A stretch of DNA of 64,000 bases from Lachancea thermotolerans CBS 6340. Taxonomy: Eukaryota; Ascomycota; Saccharomycetes; Saccharomycetales; Saccharomycetaceae. The DNA is taken from assembly GCF_000142805.1 (NCBI RefSeq), contig NC_013078.1:186001-250000 (forward strand). The letters run 5' to 3'. The position numbers and the translations under genes were made by a program. Positions 1 to 10,651 of the stretch are shown in pieces (the stretch's first letter is position 1; every line of letters starts with the position of its first letter). The notes beneath the pieces are model-generated. The model did not search any database. It was given only the letters and a program-made list of their open reading frames with translations, and was not told the DNA's origin.

Positions 1-127
1 ATATTTCATTCGCAGTTTTCACGTATCTTAAAACAAATGGTTTGGACTTCTAGCATAAAAAAATAGCTGATCTGAAAAGGGGTGTTCTAACAAACATCCT
101 ATTTCCCATCCTATAAAACTTTACAAG

Positions 128-3100
128 ATGGAGGAACCGGAGCCTCCATTTACTGTGATAGCCCAATTCCCATACACTTCGGAACATGACGACGACTTGA
201 ACTTCGAGAAAGGTAGCCTGATTACAGTGCAATCCATTGAAGATGACGAGTGGTATTTTGGTGAATATCAGGACGAGAGCGGGACCTATAAGGAGGGCAT
301 TTTTCCAAGAAGCTTTGTTAAGCTAGCCGGAGACGAGGAGCCTAGCAAGCCGGTGGAAGATCCCTTGGACCGAGTTCCATCCCCTACCCAAAACCCGGGC
401 GCAGTTGCTTCGTCGGAGAGGAATTCGATCCCGGCCCAAGAAGAGGATGTTTATTCTTCTGAGCAGGAGGAGGATCCCAAGAACTCAGCGGAACACAATG
501 CTGCTTCACAAGCAGCGTCCGTTCCGGTTCCAGTTCCGGTCCCAGTTCCGGCCCCGATCACAAGTTCTGTCAAGCAAGAGAAGGCTAACCAGCCTCTTCA
601 AGCGGAAGCTGGTGAGACGAAGAAGGCGCCTGTGCCTATCTTTCCTGCATCATTCCCAAACTTTGGAGGCGTGGAATCAGGACTTGATAAAAGTCCGGTA
701 GCTCCTCAAGCTTCTAGCGCGGACATGCCAAGAGATAGCGAGGAAGATCAGCCAAAGATGAGCCTCAAGCAAAGGATTGCGATGCTACAGGAGCAGCAGA
801 GACTACAGCAGGAGCGCGAGCAGGAGCTGGTGCAAAAGAAGCTTGAAAAAAAGAAGAAGCAAGAACGCCATGAAGCAGCTGTAATTGAAGCCAGCTCCAC
901 TGAGGCACTTGTGATCGGTGAGGAACAACCTGAGCATCCCCAGGAAGATTCTGTTCCAAGCACACCGGAAGAGTCTGCGGGGCCTCAGCTTCCTTCAAGT
1001 ACTACTGTTGCGAATGATGAGAGCACCTCAGTTCGTCGCGACACGTCTGAGCAGGAAGCCGCGGAAGGCACTCAGGCTACTATTGGCGGTGCTGAGCAAG
1101 AGAGACAACTGAAGGACCATGAAACTGATGATGCAGAGAGTGAGGGAGGCCATGCTGCAGCAGAAGAAGAAGACGAAGAAGCCCGTCGTGCGGCACTAAG
1201 GGAACGGATGGCCAAACTGGCAGGTGCTGGCAGAATGGGAATGCCAGGGTCTTTTAATCCATTTGGAATACCCATTGCACCTCCTGAGGCAACTGCGGCG
1301 AAGACCAAGAAGCCAGAAGAAACATCGAAAGGTGATAAAGAGGTTTCCAATCTCCCTCGTGCAGTTCCTGTAATGCCCTTCGCCGATCCAAATGCGCTTC
1401 CAATGTTCAAAAATAAAGCACTAGATACCTCCGAGAAAGAGGCTTTATCTGACTCAAGCGAGGTTCCAAAAGAGTCAGCTGGTATATCTGATCCGAGAGA
1501 CGAAGAGAACGATCAAGGTTCCGGGCACGTAGTTGAAGAGGTTATATCCAAAAATGGAGCCTCCAAGTCTGCTCACGAGTATGCAAAGCTCGCGGCCCCT
1601 CCTCCTCCTCTTGACACTCCAGGAATGGAGGCCGACGCTGAGGAAGAAGCAGGGATGGTCGAAAATAACTACTTTGGAAAGGACGCTAGGCACACCACCG
1701 TGCAGCCAACCCAAAGCGAGACTGCCACCCCTGTAAAGTCTCAAACCCCTACCCAGTCCCCACCTATTGAAATGAATCGTTCAAACTCAAAGAGCGATCT
1801 TGCCTCAGACTCAGACGGCTACTTATCGTCTGTCGAAGACATTTCCGAGACCGGCCCCAAGTTCCCTAAGGATATTCCTCATCTGTCTAAGCATGCAGTA
1901 AAAAACGCCTTTTCTTCTACCCGGAGTTTGAGCTCGGGTATTGAGTCAACAGGCGATGGCACTGAGGCTAACCTAGGCCAGAACAAAGAAGGCGGCTTTG
2001 ATGTCGTGAAAGCAGCGCAGGACACCCGCCTTGATACGGCGACTCTCAACGAATATGTCCCTCCACACTCGAATTATTTGACAAATCAGCATGGTGAGGC
2101 AAACATCAGAGCGCCACCTGTTCCTTCTGCGCCGCCCGTACCTTTGAGACCTTCTGTGGATCGAGTGTTACCTACGGATGGTGATGGCGAACGGCCTTCA
2201 GAAGCTTTCGGGGCCTCCACAAGCCGAGAAGCGCCACCTGTTCCTACCGGTGGAAGCGCGCCACCCATTCCAGTCGAGAAAAGAGCGCCACCAGTTCCGC
2301 CTGTTGGAGGTGTGCCACCCATCCCTCTCGAGAAAAGTACACCTCAAATTCCTTCCAGCAGAGGTGCCCCGCAAGTTCCCACCGACAAAGGGGTACCACC
2401 AATCCCTACTAACAAAGGAGCACCCCCCGTTCCAACTGGCAAGCAGCCTCTGCCCATTCCTTCAGAGCCTATAAGCAGGAGCACGCAGCACTCAGCTACT
2501 GATAGGGGCCATCCGGATGTGCCTCCTGTGCCCTCAGTCCCTCATGCGGTTAACCCCATACCGTCTGAAAACCTTACTGAGAGTAATTCGAAGATCGGGA
2601 GCATCTCCTCCGAAGCAGACACGCCTAATCAGTTTGCCAGCTCAACACAAAAGACACCTAAAGAGGCGCCACCTCCACCTCCTCCAATAGCCACGAAGAA
2701 CGAAAACATTCTCGAGGAGGGTCCGAAGTCTCCACCACCACCACCCCCTCCCTCGGTATCTCAGCCAAGCCGTCGTCACAATAGCGTCTCCTCTGTTGGT
2801 AGAGAAAAGCGTAATAGTGGGATTCCTGAGGTACCACGGAATATCCCTCCCATCCCTGTTGCCACTGCTTCACATGCGCCACCCTCGTCTGCTCCGTCTC
2901 CATCAAAGAGTATCCCCGAGTCCTTCAAAAACACAGAGCACTCGGTGCCGTCGTCCCAGGCACCCTCTGGTCCTGCTGGGAAAGAAATGAAGAGATCTCA
3001 AACATTTGAAGCCAATCTTGAGAACCAGAGGCCATGCATCAAGTTCGATGCGGCAGAAGAGTGGTGGCTGACAAAATCTATACCAGCTGGTTTGATTGGA

Positions 3101-3772
3101 AACAACCGTCTCAAATACTTGTGGGAAATGGACGAGAATCGCATAGAGAAGAGAGGCAAGGAGCAGTGGGTTATGAGAGACTTTTACTTTCTCTTCGAGG
3201 ACTACTCTCAACTGCATGTTACCGTTACTTTCAATGAGGCAAACCCTCAATTAAGTGTGAAGTTTTGGGAGGAATTTATCCCCCGCCCCTCAGCGGGCCA
3301 CGACTTGGAGAAATTCGCCTCGAAAATTGGCTACAAAATTTTTGAGCAAGCAAACCAGCTAATCAACACGTCTTCTCGTAACTTCGTCCCTAAACTCATC
3401 GAAGGTTCGCGTGAGCCTGCCATTCCCCCTATTGCATCCAGAACTTTCGGAGTTCCGCTATTGACATACTCGCCTGAATCCACATTGGACGAAGATGCTT
3501 TGAAGTTGATAAGACCTGGTGATATTTTGGCTGTCCGTAGAGGCAAGTTCCAATCGCATGGCAAGTTGTTGCAAAAGACAACCCACGAAATTGGAATGGA
3601 TGCTGTCCCCTTCGCCGGTGTTATTACCGAATACGATTTCTCAAAGCACAAATTTAGGGTGATAGAAGAGCACAACGGCAAAATAAAGCAATCAAGCTAT
3701 CGCGTTCACGATATGAAGAGCGGTAAGCTCAAAGTGTACAGGGTTGTTGGCAGAAGTTACGTAGGCTGGTAA
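128..3772 (+). CDS. BBC1: Bbc1-like SH3 protein of cortical actin patches
   Basis: The 1214-residue protein starts with an SH3 domain at about residues 8-68. A charged, Lys/Glu/Gln-rich helical stretch follows near 215-245. Long acidic and Ser-rich disordered regions come next, with many proline-rich motifs of the APPVP/PPIP type between about 660 and 780, and poly-Pro runs near 860-885. A compact conserved domain fills about 970-1214. This order and length match S. cerevisiae Bbc1/Mti1 (1157 aa). That protein sits at endocytic actin patches, binds type I myosins and restrains Las17 (WASP) stimulation of Arp2/3. Nucleotides 521-556 encode a short PVPVPVP run from a six-base repeat. The first ATG of the frame is used. 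The gene is convergent with the PUS6-like gene, leaving 80 bp between stops. The family call is firm; function is inferred. Confidence 0.93.
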   Translation: MEEPEPPFTVIAQFPYTSEHDDDLNFEKGSLITVQSIEDDEWYFGEYQDESGTYKEGIFPRSFVKLAGDEEPSKPVEDPLDRVPSPTQNPGAVASSERNSIPAQEEDVYSSEQEEDPKNSAEHNAASQAASVPVPVPVPVPAPITSSVKQEKANQPLQAEAGETKKAPVPIFPASFPNFGGVESGLDKSPVAPQASSADMPRDSEEDQPKMSLKQRIAMLQEQQRLQQEREQELVQKKLEKKKKQERHEAAVIEASSTEALVIGEEQPEHPQEDSVPSTPEESAGPQLPSSTTVANDESTSVRRDTSEQEAAEGTQATIGGAEQERQLKDHETDDAESEGGHAAAEEEDEEARRAALRERMAKLAGAGRMGMPGSFNPFGIPIAPPEATAAKTKKPEETSKGDKEVSNLPRAVPVMPFADPNALPMFKNKALDTSEKEALSDSSEVPKESAGISDPRDEENDQGSGHVVEEVISKNGASKSAHEYAKLAAPPPPLDTPGMEADAEEEAGMVENNYFGKDARHTTVQPTQSETATPVKSQTPTQSPPIEMNRSNSKSDLASDSDGYLSSVEDISETGPKFPKDIPHLSKHAVKNAFSSTRSLSSGIESTGDGTEANLGQNKEGGFDVVKAAQDTRLDTATLNEYVPPHSNYLTNQHGEANIRAPPVPSAPPVPLRPSVDRVLPTDGDGERPSEAFGASTSREAPPVPTGGSAPPIPVEKRAPPVPPVGGVPPIPLEKSTPQIPSSRGAPQVPTDKGVPPIPTNKGAPPVPTGKQPLPIPSEPISRSTQHSATDRGHPDVPPVPSVPHAVNPIPSENLTESNSKIGSISSEADTPNQFASSTQKTPKEAPPPPPPIATKNENILEEGPKSPPPPPPPSVSQPSRRHNSVSSVGREKRNSGIPEVPRNIPPIPVATASHAPPSSAPSPSKSIPESFKNTEHSVPSSQAPSGPAGKEMKRSQTFEANLENQRPCIKFDAAEEWWLTKSIPAGLIGNNRLKYLWEMDENRIEKRGKEQWVMRDFYFLFEDYSQLHVTVTFNEANPQLSVKFWEEFIPRPSAGHDLEKFASKIGYKIFEQANQLINTSSRNFVPKLIEGSREPAIPPIASRTFGVPLLTYSPESTLDEDALKLIRPGDILAVRRGKFQSHGKLLQKTTHEIGMDAVPFAGVITEYDFSKHKFRVIEEHNGKIKQSSYRVHDMKSGKLKVYRVVGRSYVGW

Positions 3773-3852
3773 AAGGCCCAGAAGGAAACAACTTTGTGTT
3801 TGTAATTACATACATGTGTATACGCTGCCTTGGGTTCTTGTGGAACTTCTTT

Positions 3853-5046
3853 TCATGTCCAGCCGCTTTTTGCCCACTTCGGAATCTCGGTCTCGAATTT
3901 CAAGCTACCGGAGTCATCTGTGTACTTCCATGCATGCAGGAAAAGTTGCAATTCCTCGCAGGTTGGGTCAGGATAAATACTGGCATCGCATTCCGGGCAT
4001 TTCTCTAAGGTAAGGGCTGAGCGCTCTGACCTTTGAAGTTTCTCTGCCTCCCCCAAGAATTCCTCAAATAACTCAGATAGAGAGGGAGATTTGTTTGCTT
4101 GCTTGTTCCAATTGTGACATTCTAACATAAATGTTAATCGCTTGGGATATCGAGAATTCTTAAGATTATAAAAAGGGTCGTTGACTATTGGATGCCCTAA
4201 TCTTGCAAGATGAATTCTTATCTGATGTGTACGCCCTGTGATCGGCTGACACGCGACTAAAGTTTCGTCAGACTTCGGATAATATTTGAGTGGATAGAAT
4301 TTCGTTTTTGCCTCGCGGGGAGGCGAGAATGCTGCTGGGAATTGTTTTTTCAGCTCGACGGTATATATGGCAGAATCTACAGTCTGAGTCTTGTCTGGGC
4401 TCTCGAACGGGGTTAAAGACCCTAGCGTGTCAGCCATGGGAAATGCGCCGTCAACACGAGCAAGGTATATCTTACTCATAGTGCGCTGCCTAATCTGATG
4501 CTGAATTTTGTTCGCCATATGCGGGTTTTTGGTGAGAATCAAGACCCCAGATGTGATCTTGTCCAAACGGTGACTTGGAAACACCGTTTTGCCGTGACTC
4601 TTTAGTACCTCCACTAACGTATTCTGATAATATTGCCCAGTCGGGTGGATAGGTATGCCACTGGGTTTGTCTATCACTAGTAAATCTTCACACTCGTGCA
4701 CCACCTTCATACCTGCAACCCAGCCGAGGCCGCTATTCTCTTCTTTGGCCCATTGTCTGACAGGAGGTTCATGCTTATGTGACGTGGTTCTGATAACGTC
4801 TTTGTTGCGAATTTGCCCCTTTAAGACTTCTTCCACGCTCAGCTCGGCCCCGTCACGTATAATTTGGAACTTCTTCTGTAAGATGCCTTTCTCATATTCT
4901 TCCTTGGTGTTCGCTCGGAATTCATCGCTTAACACATCCAACAGTGTTCTGTCAAGCCATCTTCCTTTAGCGAAAGAAAGCCTCGAGTGATGATATGGTT
5001 TGATCTTTCTCAATCCATTGGCGAAGTACACTTCAGCCCCCATCAT
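3853..5046 (-). CDS. PUS6: RluA-family tRNA pseudouridine synthase, Pus6-like
   Basis: The 397-residue protein has the RluA-family catalytic block, with HRLD and its active-site Asp at about residues 160-163. An N-terminal S4-like segment precedes it and a TGRTHQIRIHL block lies further on. Its length matches S. cerevisiae Pus6 (404 aa), which makes pseudouridine 31 in cytoplasmic and mitochondrial tRNAs. The paralogs Pus9 and Rib2/Pus8 are longer; Rib2 also has a deaminase domain, absent here. Near the C-terminus is a CPEC plus Cys/His-poor tail (ECDASIYPDP) I associate with Pus6. The neighbour LSO2, next to PUS6 in S. cerevisiae (YGR169C and YGR169C-A), supports the assignment. Two ATG codons are adjacent at the start, and either may be used. 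Pus9 is the main alternative. Confidence 0.85.
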   Translation of the reverse strand: MMGAEVYFANGLRKIKPYHHSRLSFAKGRWLDRTLLDVLSDEFRANTKEEYEKGILQKKFQIIRDGAELSVEEVLKGQIRNKDVIRTTSHKHEPPVRQWAKEENSGLGWVAGMKVVHECEDLLVIDKPSGIPIHPTGQYYQNTLVEVLKSHGKTVFPSHRLDKITSGVLILTKNPHMANKIQHQIRQRTMSKIYLARVDGAFPMADTLGSLTPFESPDKTQTVDSAIYTVELKKQFPAAFSPPREAKTKFYPLKYYPKSDETLVACQPITGRTHQIRIHLARLGHPIVNDPFYNLKNSRYPKRLTFMLECHNWNKQANKSPSLSELFEEFLGEAEKLQRSERSALTLEKCPECDASIYPDPTCEELQLFLHAWKYTDDSGSLKFETEIPKWAKSGWT

Positions 5047-5248
5047 AGGTAGCTAACTCTCGGTTTGAGCCCATTGGTTCTTGCATAATCACAAGCTCAT
5101 CACAGATCAGCGCAACGAAAAATTTCAGATTAGCTTCAATCATCAACAAGCTTGGTGAGCTAGCAAGCAACAGGCGACTAAAGACCCATTGCCCCCCGAA
5201 GCTTCATAGTTATGCAACTGAAGTCTTAACTTCCATCTTGATACCCAA

Positions 5249-6256
5249 ATGACCAGTCGACTGGTTCTTAAAGAGCTCAAGGCCGGCTTTAAAGCGACAA
5301 ACAAGTTCCCAGTCACAGAAAAAACCTCTCCAGTTTCAAAAGCTACGGCGCCAAAGCTAATGGGCGATGTAATGACTCTGGGGTCGATTAGTGCGACCAA
5401 CAATTTCTGCAAGCCCAACAAACGGCTAGAAAAACCTCCGAGGGGAGAAAGGGCACTTGTGGAAGTACGCTCGATGCTCAGAGGCACGAACAGCGTTGCC
5501 CAGGTCTATCAAAACACTTTCCGCATTTTCTCGGGGCAGAGCAAGGTCTACCATTGTGACTTCTTCAGGCTGCTCTACTTTCCACCGGAGCATTTCTTGT
5601 CGGTGTTTCGCAAGAGTAAGCCTGCAGTGAACGTGCGTATCGTGGGCGAGGTCTTCTTGAATGGAAATGTCTCCAAGAGCCAAGGCCGCAGCGTAGCCAA
5701 CACAGCGGTGTACGCGAGAGGCAGCCGCATAGAGGGGTACGGTAAGAGCCAGGACGTGAGTAATCTGAAGCAGCTGCAGAATGTGTTTGCCAACGATGGC
5801 TCGAATGTTCCCCGAAACTATGCGTATCTGCGCAGATCCTTACGCGCGTCTCTGAACAAGTGGTTCATTCAGCACTGGATGGCGCTGCAAGGGCCGCAGG
5901 CCGTCGAGGAGCAGATCAGACGGCAGGGCGAAGCTGGCTCAAGCGCACAGTGGCAGTACTTGGACGCTCAGGGCCGCAGCAAAACCAGCGTGGCTAAGGA
6001 CGGCTTCTACTTATTTCAGGTCCTTGTGTTTCCCGACAAGACTACTAAGCAGGAGTTCAAGGCAAACGTTGCGCGCGGCGTGAAGACGGTGGCAGATCTC
6101 GAGTGGGACGATTTCTTGCGCAGCAAGTCGAACAAGTCCCGCACCTGGGTCCAAGAATGCAACGACCGCGTCCGGGTTCCAGTGATGAACTCGTACCTGG
6201 CCAACGACCAGATGCCGCGCGTGCTGCGAAAGCTCCAGTCGTCCCGAGCAAAGTAG
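5249..6256 (+). CDS. PET130: PET130-like protein, probably mitochondrial
   Basis: The 335-residue basic protein has no domain I can name. The first about 80 residues are rich in Lys, Arg, Ser and Thr and poor in acids, compatible with mitochondrial import. The body is well structured, with a central block near residues 90-130 and a conserved-looking C-terminal half. I call it PET130 mainly from position and length. S. cerevisiae Pet130 (YJL023C, 347 aa) is needed for respiratory growth and lies three ORFs from BBC1 (YJL020C), which is the gene at the left end here. PET130's molecular role is not established to my knowledge. It is divergent from the PUS6-like gene (202 bp between starts) and convergent with LSO2. 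An alignment to YJL023C would settle it. Confidence 0.62.
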   Translation: MTSRLVLKELKAGFKATNKFPVTEKTSPVSKATAPKLMGDVMTLGSISATNNFCKPNKRLEKPPRGERALVEVRSMLRGTNSVAQVYQNTFRIFSGQSKVYHCDFFRLLYFPPEHFLSVFRKSKPAVNVRIVGEVFLNGNVSKSQGRSVANTAVYARGSRIEGYGKSQDVSNLKQLQNVFANDGSNVPRNYAYLRRSLRASLNKWFIQHWMALQGPQAVEEQIRRQGEAGSSAQWQYLDAQGRSKTSVAKDGFYLFQVLVFPDKTTKQEFKANVARGVKTVADLEWDDFLRSKSNKSRTWVQECNDRVRVPVMNSYLANDQMPRVLRKLQSSRAK

Positions 6257-6398
6257 ACCACACCTTCAGTTTTAAATTATTACAAAGATGACGCTATAAA
6301 TCTATCAAACACAATTGTTCGAGACTGGGGCCGGCGGAATGCGCACAAGATCCCCGGTGTACCGCGCTCCGCCCGCCCATGCAAAACCCAAGCTCTCC

Positions 6399-6665
6399 TC
6401 ATTTGCCCTTCCCTCCTCTGCCGAGCGCAGCCTCCTCGGCCGCCAGGAGCTCCTCACGCTCCTGTTTCGCCCGCAGCTTCTCCTGCTTCTTTTGTTCCTC
6501 CAACTGTTTCTTGGTGCTAGGTTTCTTGGAGCCCTCTTCCCACTTGGCAGCCTCTTCAGACTCGGCCTTTTCTCTCTCGGCGCGGCCCTTTGCTGCTGCT
6601 TGTTCTCTCTTTCTTTGGTTACCAGCTGCCTTCTTAGCGGCCGACTCTGAGAACCTTTTACCCAT
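6399..6665 (-). CDS. LSO2: Lso2-like ribosome-associated small protein
   Basis: This 88-residue protein is almost wholly Lys, Arg, Glu and Ala, with a long predicted helix, starting MGKRF and ending in a Gly/Lys tail. Size and composition match S. cerevisiae Lso2 (92 aa), which binds idle 80S ribosomes between the subunits during starvation and helps translation restart on recovery. The position between a PUS6-like gene and PSD2 is the S. cerevisiae arrangement (YGR169C-A). The start ATG at 6665 is the only good one. Longer open frames on the opposite strand over the same bases are side effects of the Lys/Glu-rich codons. Its 3' end is convergent with the PET130-like gene, 142 bp away. Confidence 0.86.
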   Translation of the reverse strand: MGKRFSESAAKKAAGNQRKREQAAAKGRAEREKAESEEAAKWEEGSKKPSTKKQLEEQKKQEKLRAKQEREELLAAEEAALGRGGKGK

Positions 6666-7386
6666 TTTCGACCGAAATTAACTCTTAAACGGAAAAGCTT
6701 GTATTTGAGTATCGAACAGGACCTGATATGCTCGCTCTGCTGTTGCTCTGAACGTCAAATCTCGACTGTAAGCCGTCCTTTATCACTGTGGAGTTAGTAA
6801 TTTGAAGTACTTATCTCATCCATGCTAAATTTTTTCCCTTATATACAATTGTCATGCCGTGAAACCACGCCAAGGTGCGCTTAGTAGCAAAAACACCTTG
6901 ATTTAGGTGACTAGGCGAACGGAGCCGTCAAGTACTTGCGAAACTGTCAAGTGAGACCGACCGAAAGACCTTTCAAACGTCGCAGAGGCTCCATTTTTGC
7001 CCAACATGAAAGCATCACAAGTTGGCTTGCGAAGACTGCAGATCTTGAAACACAAAACATAGCATAATGCGACAGAATTGGCCATAAAATACTGTGCGAC
7101 AGCACACATTATATGGACGGCTGGCGCCGGACTGGCAGCAGGCTGTCGCTGGGCCGCCGCTGGGTCAAACGACATGATCGGGCGTCGAGGCCATGAGTAT
7201 GTCATCCATCACGAGCAATACAAGCATAGTTTAAAAAGCCTGAACCGATATAAAAAGAGGACATGTGCGCGTCTTGGCAAGCCCGGAGCATCAGTGGGCA
7301 GAACTGAGTAGTGGCAGCAGTGACTAAGGCTTCTAAACCTTCGAGGTGGGTAGTAGTGCTATAATTCAGTTCAAAAAACGCAGAAA
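6666..7386. other. Intergenic region, divergent LSO2 / PSD2 promoters
   Basis: These 721 bp separate two divergent genes. A TATA-like stretch (GATATAAAAAG) lies near 7247, about 140 bp before the PSD2 start. A small perfect hairpin (TGTGC, loop GACA, GCACA) sits near 7090-7105. I see no tRNA, snoRNA boxes, repeat or credible ORF. The open frames crossing it have no recognisable protein character. Confidence 0.6.
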
Positions 7387-10300
7387 ATGGGCATCATTCG
7401 ACGGAGAAGCAGGCGGGCCAGGCTCACGTTGCGAGTGCATGCGATCCAGGCTCATGACGTTACAATGCAAAACTCGGGATGCAATCCCGTCTGCCTGGTG
7501 ACCAGCAATGGCGTCTTCAGCCGAACGGCGAAGCTGAAAAACACAACTTCGCCGCACTGGGATCAAATGCTCAAACTGAAGCTACCTGAGCGGCCTACGT
7601 CGGAGTATCTGCGGGTTGTGGTGTATGACGCGCTGGCCAGCACGGTGGACGAGAGCGCCGTGGACGAGTTCCACACGCGTAGCGCTGGGCTCAACGACCT
7701 GGACAGTTCAGCCAAGTACCTCTACCTGGGTGAAACTCAGCTATCCCTGCGGGACCTTTTCCGCCGCAAGGACCAACCCACTAGCTATAAGTTCTCTAGG
7801 GATGCGGCTTGGTACCCTCTGTACAACAAAAACGCGCTCAGATTCGAACATACGGATATGCAGAACGCACCGGCCGCGATGGCCGTAGGGGAAATCCAGT
7901 TGGCTCTGTCGCTGTCCTGTACGAAAGGCCAGAGTCTCTTCAAAGCATTCAACAGCTGGCAGAGTGCGTTCTCTGAGCCTCGCAGCTCCAGCAGCATGAG
8001 TTCCTCTATCTCTGCGGCGGCCAAAAGCGGCTCTGACGGACCGTCGAGTTCAGCTGCTGGCAGCGGCATATTCGATGATTTCGATGAGGAAACAAACTTC
8101 GACCTCATAACCCAGGACCCGTCGATGGACGAACTGGAACCGACTGAAAACGACTTAGAGGGCTTGCAGTTTATCTACAGTAAGTTGGAAGACGAAGACG
8201 GCGTCGAGGACATCAGCTCGTCGTCCGACGAGCTGGAACCTGGTGCGCAGTTGAATTTCACCAAAGTGGCTACCGCACTTGACGAATATGATGTCGCGAT
8301 TTCAAGATCTGACTTTGACCCCTCCTCTGGTAACTCCCGGGTGAGCACGCCACCATTGATTTCCGAGGACGATTTGATTGACGAGGACAACGCTAGCTCC
8401 AGCGACAGCAAAGAGAGCAGATACGTGCGCATGATACAAACTCGAAAACGGAGGCCTCGCCGCCCTCGTAAAGGCAACGCGAGTGCCAAGTTCGAACTAT
8501 CGAAACGAGGTCATGCTGCTGGCGTTGCATACGTTGACATCGATAGCATAAATGATCTCCCGACGCTTAAGAACAAGTTCTCGAAGAAGTATATGATGGA
8601 TCCTTTTATAATCATAACGTTCGGGCGCAGGGTTTTCAAAACTTCTTGGAGGAAGCACTCGCTCAACCCAGTTTATAATGAACGTCTGGCGTTTGAGGTA
8701 TACGAGAATGAAATGAATTTCAGCTTGCATTTTCGCATCATTGATAAGGATAACTTCTCGTACCATAACAACGTTGCCAAAGGCGATGTTTCATTAACAG
8801 ATCTCATCAATAGACAGCAAAAAAGCGAAGCGGGGGAAGAGTGGGTGGCCATGCACATTCCTTTACAGTTCAACAAAACAATAGACTCCAGTATCTCCCC
8901 ACCAATTCTGAACCTGAAAGCAAAATTCGTCTCTTACACAGATCTCAAAAAGCATTTTTGGGAAAAAGCTCTGGATCTATTGACAAAGCAAGAAACATTT
9001 GACGTGATTGACATCAATCTGCTCATGGAGAAACTTGGATCCTTCTCAGATGAAGAGATCGAGGACTTTTTCTATTTTTTTGGCAAGTCCCCTTGGGCGC
9101 ATGACAAGCTCAGTCGCGATGAGGTTATAAGCTATTTGCAACAGTCAAAGAATTCATCTGGATTTAAAAAGCTAAAGAAATGCCCCTTGTGCTCCGGTTG
9201 GTGCAAGAGCACTAGAAATGTTGTCAAATCAAAACTTATCCTCGAAAATGATCTGGTAACGCATCTCTCGATTTGTTCTTCGAACAGCGAAAAAAAGAAA
9301 ATGCTCAAAGCCTCCTACGTCTCGTCAGACTTTGCATCCAAAAGATGGTTTTCAAAGTTCTTAATAAAACTAACGTATGGAAAGTATGCCCTTGGTTCTA
9401 ATAACGCCAATATATTGGTCCAGGACAGAGACACGGGCATCGTTCTCGAGGAAAAGATTAGCGCACATGTTAAAGTGGGCATCCGAATCATTTATAATGC
9501 AAGGGGAACGGAGTCCAAAAAGTTCAAAACTCTTTTAAGGAACCTGTCCATCAAACAAGGCCGAAAATTTGATAACCCCTCGTCTGTAAGGCAAATTGAT
9601 TCGTTCATCAGGTTTCATTCACTTGACACTTCCGAGTGCGAGGAAACAGAGTACAAAACGTTCAACGAATTCTTCTATAGAAAATTGAAGCCAGGAAGCA
9701 GGTCTCCCGAGGTTGAAAATCCTGAAATTCTGCTGTCGCCGGCAGATTGCCGATGCACTGTTTTTTCGAATATCAAGGCCTCCAAAGAAATATGGATCAA
9801 AGGGAAAACTTTTACAATAACTAAATTGACTAACTCATACCACCCCGAAATCTACAATGATGCTTCTTGTAGCATTGGTATATTCCGTTTGGCTCCGCAA
9901 GATTACCACCGCTTTCATTGTCCATGCGATGGTGTAATTGGAAAGCCGCAAGAAATATCTGGCGAGTACTACACTGTCAATCCAATGGCGGTCCGCACTG
10001 AACTTGATGTCTTCGGCGAGAACGTTCGTGTTGTTGTACCTATTCATTCCAAAGAATTCGGCACCATCTTATACATCGCAGTTGGTGCAATGATGGTAGG
10101 CTCGATTATCCTAACCTGTAAAGAAGGCGAGACTGTCGAAAGGGGGCAAGAGCTCGGTTACTTCAAGTTTGGGGGCTCTACTATTTTGCTTGTTGTACCA
10201 TCCCAGAACGTAATGTTTGATACTGACTTGCTTAATAACTCAAACGAAAGAATAGAGACCTTAGTAAAGGTCGGTATGAGTATAGGGCACACGCCGGCAG

Positions 10301-10533
10301 TCAAAGAGCATAAACGTGAAAAGCGCGTCCTTTATAGCAAAGAAGATATTGACCGCATTAAGAGAACTATTTCGGTTTCGGACGAAACTGTCGAAAAGGC
10401 TGATAATGCTCCTTGGGAATATCATAGCTTGAGAAAACTCGCTCCTCACCATCACTCTGCTGAGACAACAGTTTCATCAGATCCCACTGAGACTGCTAGA
10501 GAGCTTGACCTGCTAAGTATATTTTCAGATTGA
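7387..10533 (+). CDS. PSD2: Phosphatidylserine decarboxylase 2 (C2-domain type)
   Basis: The 1048-residue enzyme converts phosphatidylserine to phosphatidylethanolamine in the Golgi/vacuole/endosome system, and S. cerevisiae Psd2 (1138 aa) is the counterpart. A first C2 domain covers about residues 12-125. An acidic Ser-rich linker follows, and a second C2 lies at about 375-500. EF-hand-like and Cys-rich (CPLCSGWC) segments come next, then the catalytic domain at about 720-960. The self-cleavage motif Gly-Gly-Ser-Thr is at residues 929-932; Ser931 should become the pyruvoyl group of the alpha subunit. The conserved DYHRFH box is present. The C-terminal basic/acidic tail is variable. Order PSD2-MSM1-YIP1-RBG2 is as in S. 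cerevisiae, with POL31 inserted. All expected catalytic motifs are intact. Confidence 0.96.
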   Translation: MGIIRRRSRRARLTLRVHAIQAHDVTMQNSGCNPVCLVTSNGVFSRTAKLKNTTSPHWDQMLKLKLPERPTSEYLRVVVYDALASTVDESAVDEFHTRSAGLNDLDSSAKYLYLGETQLSLRDLFRRKDQPTSYKFSRDAAWYPLYNKNALRFEHTDMQNAPAAMAVGEIQLALSLSCTKGQSLFKAFNSWQSAFSEPRSSSSMSSSISAAAKSGSDGPSSSAAGSGIFDDFDEETNFDLITQDPSMDELEPTENDLEGLQFIYSKLEDEDGVEDISSSSDELEPGAQLNFTKVATALDEYDVAISRSDFDPSSGNSRVSTPPLISEDDLIDEDNASSSDSKESRYVRMIQTRKRRPRRPRKGNASAKFELSKRGHAAGVAYVDIDSINDLPTLKNKFSKKYMMDPFIIITFGRRVFKTSWRKHSLNPVYNERLAFEVYENEMNFSLHFRIIDKDNFSYHNNVAKGDVSLTDLINRQQKSEAGEEWVAMHIPLQFNKTIDSSISPPILNLKAKFVSYTDLKKHFWEKALDLLTKQETFDVIDINLLMEKLGSFSDEEIEDFFYFFGKSPWAHDKLSRDEVISYLQQSKNSSGFKKLKKCPLCSGWCKSTRNVVKSKLILENDLVTHLSICSSNSEKKKMLKASYVSSDFASKRWFSKFLIKLTYGKYALGSNNANILVQDRDTGIVLEEKISAHVKVGIRIIYNARGTESKKFKTLLRNLSIKQGRKFDNPSSVRQIDSFIRFHSLDTSECEETEYKTFNEFFYRKLKPGSRSPEVENPEILLSPADCRCTVFSNIKASKEIWIKGKTFTITKLTNSYHPEIYNDASCSIGIFRLAPQDYHRFHCPCDGVIGKPQEISGEYYTVNPMAVRTELDVFGENVRVVVPIHSKEFGTILYIAVGAMMVGSIILTCKEGETVERGQELGYFKFGGSTILLVVPSQNVMFDTDLLNNSNERIETLVKVGMSIGHTPAVKEHKREKRVLYSKEDIDRIKRTISVSDETVEKADNAPWEYHSLRKLAPHHHSAETTVSSDPTETARELDLLSIFSD

Positions 10534-10651
10534 AGGAACAGCCTTGGCTCACTTAGGATTATCACGTGTACTTAAAACGTATATGTTCAAGATGTTAATA
10601 AAGTTTAGAATGAGTGTGATGCCCACTTTTATATATGGCACGGTGAAGAGC

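Noticed and set aside
6315-6681. Two plus-strand frames of about 100 codons opposite LSO2
   Set aside because: They are the complement of a Lys/Glu/Ala-rich gene; low-complexity Leu/Phe/Ser output and no start context.
10561-10568. Perfect CDEI-type octamer ATCACGTG near POL31
   Set aside because: No CDEIII or AT-rich CDEII nearby. It is more likely a Cbf1/bHLH promoter site, and shows that CDEI alone does not mark a centromere.
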